Positions 61,901 through 64,000 of a stretch of 64,000 nt of DNA are shown here, piece after piece. Both the position numbers and the translations under genes were made by a program. Each line of letters starts with the position of its first letter. The first letter of the stretch is position 1. Below the pieces are notes generated by a model that was not told the origin of the DNA, made no database searches, and worked only from the letters and a program-made list of their open reading frames with translations. The DNA is taken from assembly GCF_001696455.1 (NCBI RefSeq), contig NZ_MAUJ01000003.1, positions 14,735-78,734 on the forward strand, read 5' to 3'. The DNA comes from Pseudoalteromonas luteoviolacea. GTDB lineage: Bacteria; Pseudomonadota; Gammaproteobacteria; Enterobacterales; Alteromonadaceae.

Positions 61901-64000
61901 AGTGTGCCACAATACGTGCTGAGCTTGGGTAAATAAGCAGTCCCAAGGCTTTCTTTTGCCCCAGTAAGTTACTCAAAATCATCGCTGCATCATGATCATG
62001 AATACCTTTTTCATAGCCTTCTTGATAGCGAGGTTCAGCAAATTTTTGCACCAGTGGCAAAATGCGCTCTTCTTGGATTGCCGTCTCTAGTTCAGTAAAG
62101 GTCAGACTATGAGCGGCTTCATTTGCAGCTTTCAATACTTGGGCTGCTAAGAACTCGCCGCGATAAATATCGTGGTTTTCAGAGACTAAGTTTTGCTGCC
62201 AATAAGGGCGATAAGTGAGTAATTTATCGCGAATCTGTTTGTCTTGAATTGACTCGAAGTACTCCGTACCAGTCAAATGGAACATCAAGTCTTCATCACG
62301 AGGTAGCAAAGTGAGGTCTAACAACTGTTTGTTCACACCAAAGCTGTGTTTACCAATTTTGACCGAGTTTCCACCATCGCTATATATATCCTGCTTATCT
62401 CGCAGTGAACGTATGCCTTGATCTTTACACGCTTTCAGTTTCGCTTGGATATCGTCAGCCTTGATCTCATCGCCCAACTCTTTGAGTTCTTGAGTCAAAC
62501 TACGCAGCTTGCTGATCATCGGATCCGACGCAAAGTAGCTGTTGATCTCGTCTATCTCAGTAAAGCTTTGAGACCGTCTGGTTACACCCTGAAGAATTCG
62601 CTCTGCGGCATTTGCAAGGTTTAGCGCTCTGCGCTGCCTTTCATCAATCAGTTGCTGTTTATGCGCTTCAAAACTTTCGTAAACATCATCACGCTTAGCC
62701 ATGATTTCAGCGAGATATTCATCGTATTCGCTAAACTGTGATTCCAACTCTTCGAGTTGGATCAGCAAACGTGACAGCTGTTCATCACATTGCTCTGGTG
62801 TACGTGCATTATTTAAGCTGCTGGTAATACTTTGGCTGAACAACTTGAAACGCGCCGCGAATTCGGCTTTGGCTTCTACGCTACCTAAGCTCTTTCTACG
62901 AATTTCGATGCTGGCTTTGGCTCGATTGACCAGCGCGTAGACCCCACTGACATCTTCTAAGATTTGAGTCCTAACTCGGCTGTCATCTATTTCAAGGTCA
63001 AGCATTGTGTGATTGAGCAGGTCCAGCTCTCCACCTAGCGTATCAAGCGCTTCCAAAAAGCCATTTAATTCAGTGACACTGTCACTTTTTTCGCTCAGTT
63101 CAGTCAGCTCATCCAACTTTTCGTGATAGGGCGCCAATGCTGTATCTTGCTGCAAGAACTGCGCAGTTGCCTGGCTTAAGTCGAGTGTTTTTTCGTCCAA
63201 CTGCTGTTGCAGTTCACCAAGCGCCTCCAGATTAATATATTTAACTTCTTCGAGGCTAATAATCTTGCCTTTGAGCTGTTTTAAAGACTCAAGACCGGTG
63301 ACAAATTCGGTGGCAAGTTTAAAGCTATCTGGACGTATTTCTTTGGTGGTATCTTTATATTGAGCTTGAATATCAGCCAATGCTTTTTTGGCAGTCTCTT
63401 GAATTTGACTTACTTTTTCAAATTCATCCAGCACTTGCTCTGAAGTTTCAAAGATTTCATGAAGTTGCCCATTGAGTGCTGCGAAATCGCTTTCAACCAA
63501 CCAGTGATATCTGTCTAATATGCTGCGCGTGAGGGAGATAAGGCTTTCGTAGTGAGACACGTTCGGGTTTTGTTCACTGATCGCTTTACATACGCTGTAC
63601 AGATCTGAGATCCCGCGGACCAAATCTGGGTTACCAATCTTGCCCAGCATACTTGTTGGCGTCGGAGCATTGGCCGCATACTCTACCGAGCAAAATGGGC
63701 TATCCCAAACCTGAATCGGGTGTACTCGCTCTGCTTCTTCTTTTTCGGCTTTGAACGTGATAGTTAAGCCATCGTCATATACGCCATAACCATGACAGTA
63801 AATCGGATTTTGGAGATTTTTCTCAATAAGGTTGTACGCAAACAGCGCGTAACGACCTTCTGTCGGCTCATAAAAGACGTACAGTACATCTTCGCCGTTG
63901 GGCGACTTGATTTGTTTATGAAACTCTAAATTTTCAATTTGGTCATCGAAATGCCGTGTTTGTCCAGACTGCAAGTAGTAGCCACCCGGATAAATCACCC
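58920..64000 (-). CDS. Large AAA ATPase, DUF3686 'DNA repair ATPase' family (partial, N-terminus beyond right edge)
   Basis: At least 1692 residues are visible. The first ones (IYPGGYYLQSGQTRHFDDQI) match the interior of DUF3686, and the in-frame GTG at 63998 is probably an internal Val, so the true start lies outside. Order: rest of DUF3686 beta region; coiled coils about 170-520; a linker; AAA domain with Walker A SPPGYGKTTLIEYVA and Walker B NVMLYLDDIQH; then a long coiled-coil C-terminus rich in Gln/Ala, ending SSAQGGDNPYML. The 'DNA repair' label is inherited annotation. Size, coils and a single AAA module would equally suit a membrane- or stress-related remodelling ATPase. A terminator follows the stop. 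Confidence 0.9.
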   Translation of the reverse strand, partial: VIYPGGYYLQSGQTRHFDDQIENLEFHKQIKSPNGEDVLYVFYEPTEGRYALFAYNLIEKNLQNPIYCHGYGVYDDGLTITFKAEKEEAERVHPIQVWDSPFCSVEYAANAPTPTSMLGKIGNPDLVRGISDLYSVCKAISEQNPNVSHYESLISLTRSILDRYHWLVESDFAALNGQLHEIFETSEQVLDEFEKVSQIQETAKKALADIQAQYKDTTKEIRPDSFKLATEFVTGLESLKQLKGKIISLEEVKYINLEALGELQQQLDEKTLDLSQATAQFLQQDTALAPYHEKLDELTELSEKSDSVTELNGFLEALDTLGGELDLLNHTMLDLEIDDSRVRTQILEDVSGVYALVNRAKASIEIRRKSLGSVEAKAEFAARFKLFSQSITSSLNNARTPEQCDEQLSRLLIQLEELESQFSEYDEYLAEIMAKRDDVYESFEAHKQQLIDERQRRALNLANAAERILQGVTRRSQSFTEIDEINSYFASDPMISKLRSLTQELKELGDEIKADDIQAKLKACKDQGIRSLRDKQDIYSDGGNSVKIGKHSFGVNKQLLDLTLLPRDEDLMFHLTGTEYFESIQDKQIRDKLLTYRPYWQQNLVSENHDIYRGEFLAAQVLKAANEAAHSLTFTELETAIQEERILPLVQKFAEPRYQEGYEKGIHDHDAAMILSNLLGQKKALGLLIYPSSARIVAHLFFCQIEPQIQGKWKEQSKQAELMSRMLGDTRFQAQLVESLSLEIEAFASTQLVKYLAYLPKLSANLSAEYLVKELANQQKDVCFVMSDKVKKVSEQFTSVAKTKGFTKSLNETLNTLACLQEQAIMMASWLNAYGLQQASNTEIAQDVLLEAANVLLLQHLNVAKFVAQDVAISNSINGLLGQHSRIDEQALTLDYSEFYARTSDYLTQHVAGFAHYHEIKSEILVEQKARLQLDEFKPRPLSSFVRNQLIDKVYFPIIGDNLAKQIGASGSNKRTDLMGMLLLISPPGYGKTTLIEYVANRLGLTFVKVNCPSIGHDQVSLDPAQAINATAAKEIEKINQSFEMGNNVMLYLDDIQHTNPEFLQKFISLCDGSRRIDGVWNGRSKTYDLRGKKFAVVMAGNPYTESGESFKIPDMLANRADIYNLGDTLSGCEQEFAMSFIENALTSNAVLAPLANRNMADLYKLVRISEGEDISLNELEHNYSQAQANEIVSVLQKLITIRNTVLKVNAQYIASAAQDDDYRTEPPFKLQGSYRNMNKMAEKVVAAMNEAELENLIQDHYRGEAQTLSKGSEENLLKLAELRETLTDEERTRWAQILADYALLNRANDAGSPVLLAVEQLGELNASLSSIATKLDKEQLSHDYSPLLESLTSTVKTQDLKPSIETLAKTLDKGVQHSPLTASFEKLTELLGNQHGELLTQKVQSAEHAMDKQDALFTRLGSELNQVSQALAKQTELQQMHVEQVKQNEVDAADAQQAYSEHLGLAVSKVSDALNKLYESQQAQVAHAKKQESVRESIIKQLAKIANLHEAQNPAQHQAKQAELLLQINESLQNAASQQGTQQRITELTERLAQSQSTLESQLVNVLKENQASSAEQLQNVLDVQQQSQEAFSSKVEAQSMALEQLITQIVQVSEMATARQSTPSDEVAIALSELVNNTLPQLAASANEPSGLDPELGRKVDVILERLARIESMPSGSQSSAQGGDNPYML

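Overview
The window looks like chromosomal DNA of a marine gammaproteobacterium, most like Pseudoalteromonas or a close relative. That placement is inference from moderate-to-low GC, MCP, GGDEF and Bcr/CflA genes, a SigZ-type sigma factor, REP-like GGGGTCAGAGTC motifs and the general look of the proteins; there is no rRNA or other marker gene. I found no tRNA, rRNA, CRISPR array or intact insertion sequence.

Region 1 (1-12537, minus strand) is one tightly packed operon. In transcription order it encodes a Tat-exported NHL-like protein, an Asp/Asn beta-hydroxylase-like dioxygenase, a GNAT acetyltransferase, a DUF6916-like small protein, three tandem phage tail-collar (microcystin-dependent-protein type) proteins, a secreted subtilase, a TIGR03032 beta-propeller-like protein and a giant secreted repeat protein that runs off the left edge. 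The gene set reads as a surface or extracellular fibre/adhesin system with its own modifying and processing enzymes. It is the best candidate here for an undescribed system.

Region 2 (13092-22617, plus strand) starts with a 1281-residue protein fusing a Ser/Thr kinase, a degenerate class III cyclase domain and a STAND-type ATPase with a helical C-terminal half. A small acidic protein, an unknown 330-residue protein and a periplasmic CxxCH protein follow, closed by a strong hairpin. A second secreted-protein pair, including another CxxCH protein of the same type, follows after about 790 bp of largely degenerate DNA.

Region 3 (22743-45844) is mixed: a small outer-membrane barrel, LysR with a divergent Bcr/CflA exporter and GNAT, a chemoreceptor, a 116-bp tandem REP-like duplication, small hypotheticals, MarR, a secreted alpha/beta hydrolase with a partner, a diguanylate cyclase, an XRE-DUF2145-YiaA cluster, AraC with a divergent beta-lactamase-fold hydrolase, HxlR with a divergent SnoaL-like protein, and a kelch lipoprotein. 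Two genes here (39038-39501 and 45453-45844) are each broken by a single-base frameshift.

Region 4 (46090-48981) is an arsenic locus: arsH, a sigZ-like sigma factor, arsR and arsP. ArsH plus ArsP, without arsB, acr3 or arsC nearby, points to trivalent organoarsenicals. arsR and arsP are divergent over two near-identical operators exactly 50 bp apart. Small membrane or unknown proteins and a CobW-family GTPase lacking the usual cysteine motif follow.

Region 5 (51544-58662, minus strand) is a five-gene unit: periplasmic adaptor, ABC ATPase, MacB-like permease, NtrC-type response regulator and histidine kinase, with a candidate sigma-54 promoter and an upstream inverted repeat. Region 6 (58920 to the right edge) is a large coiled-coil AAA ATPase of the DUF3686 'DNA repair ATPase' family, cut at its N-terminus by the window end.
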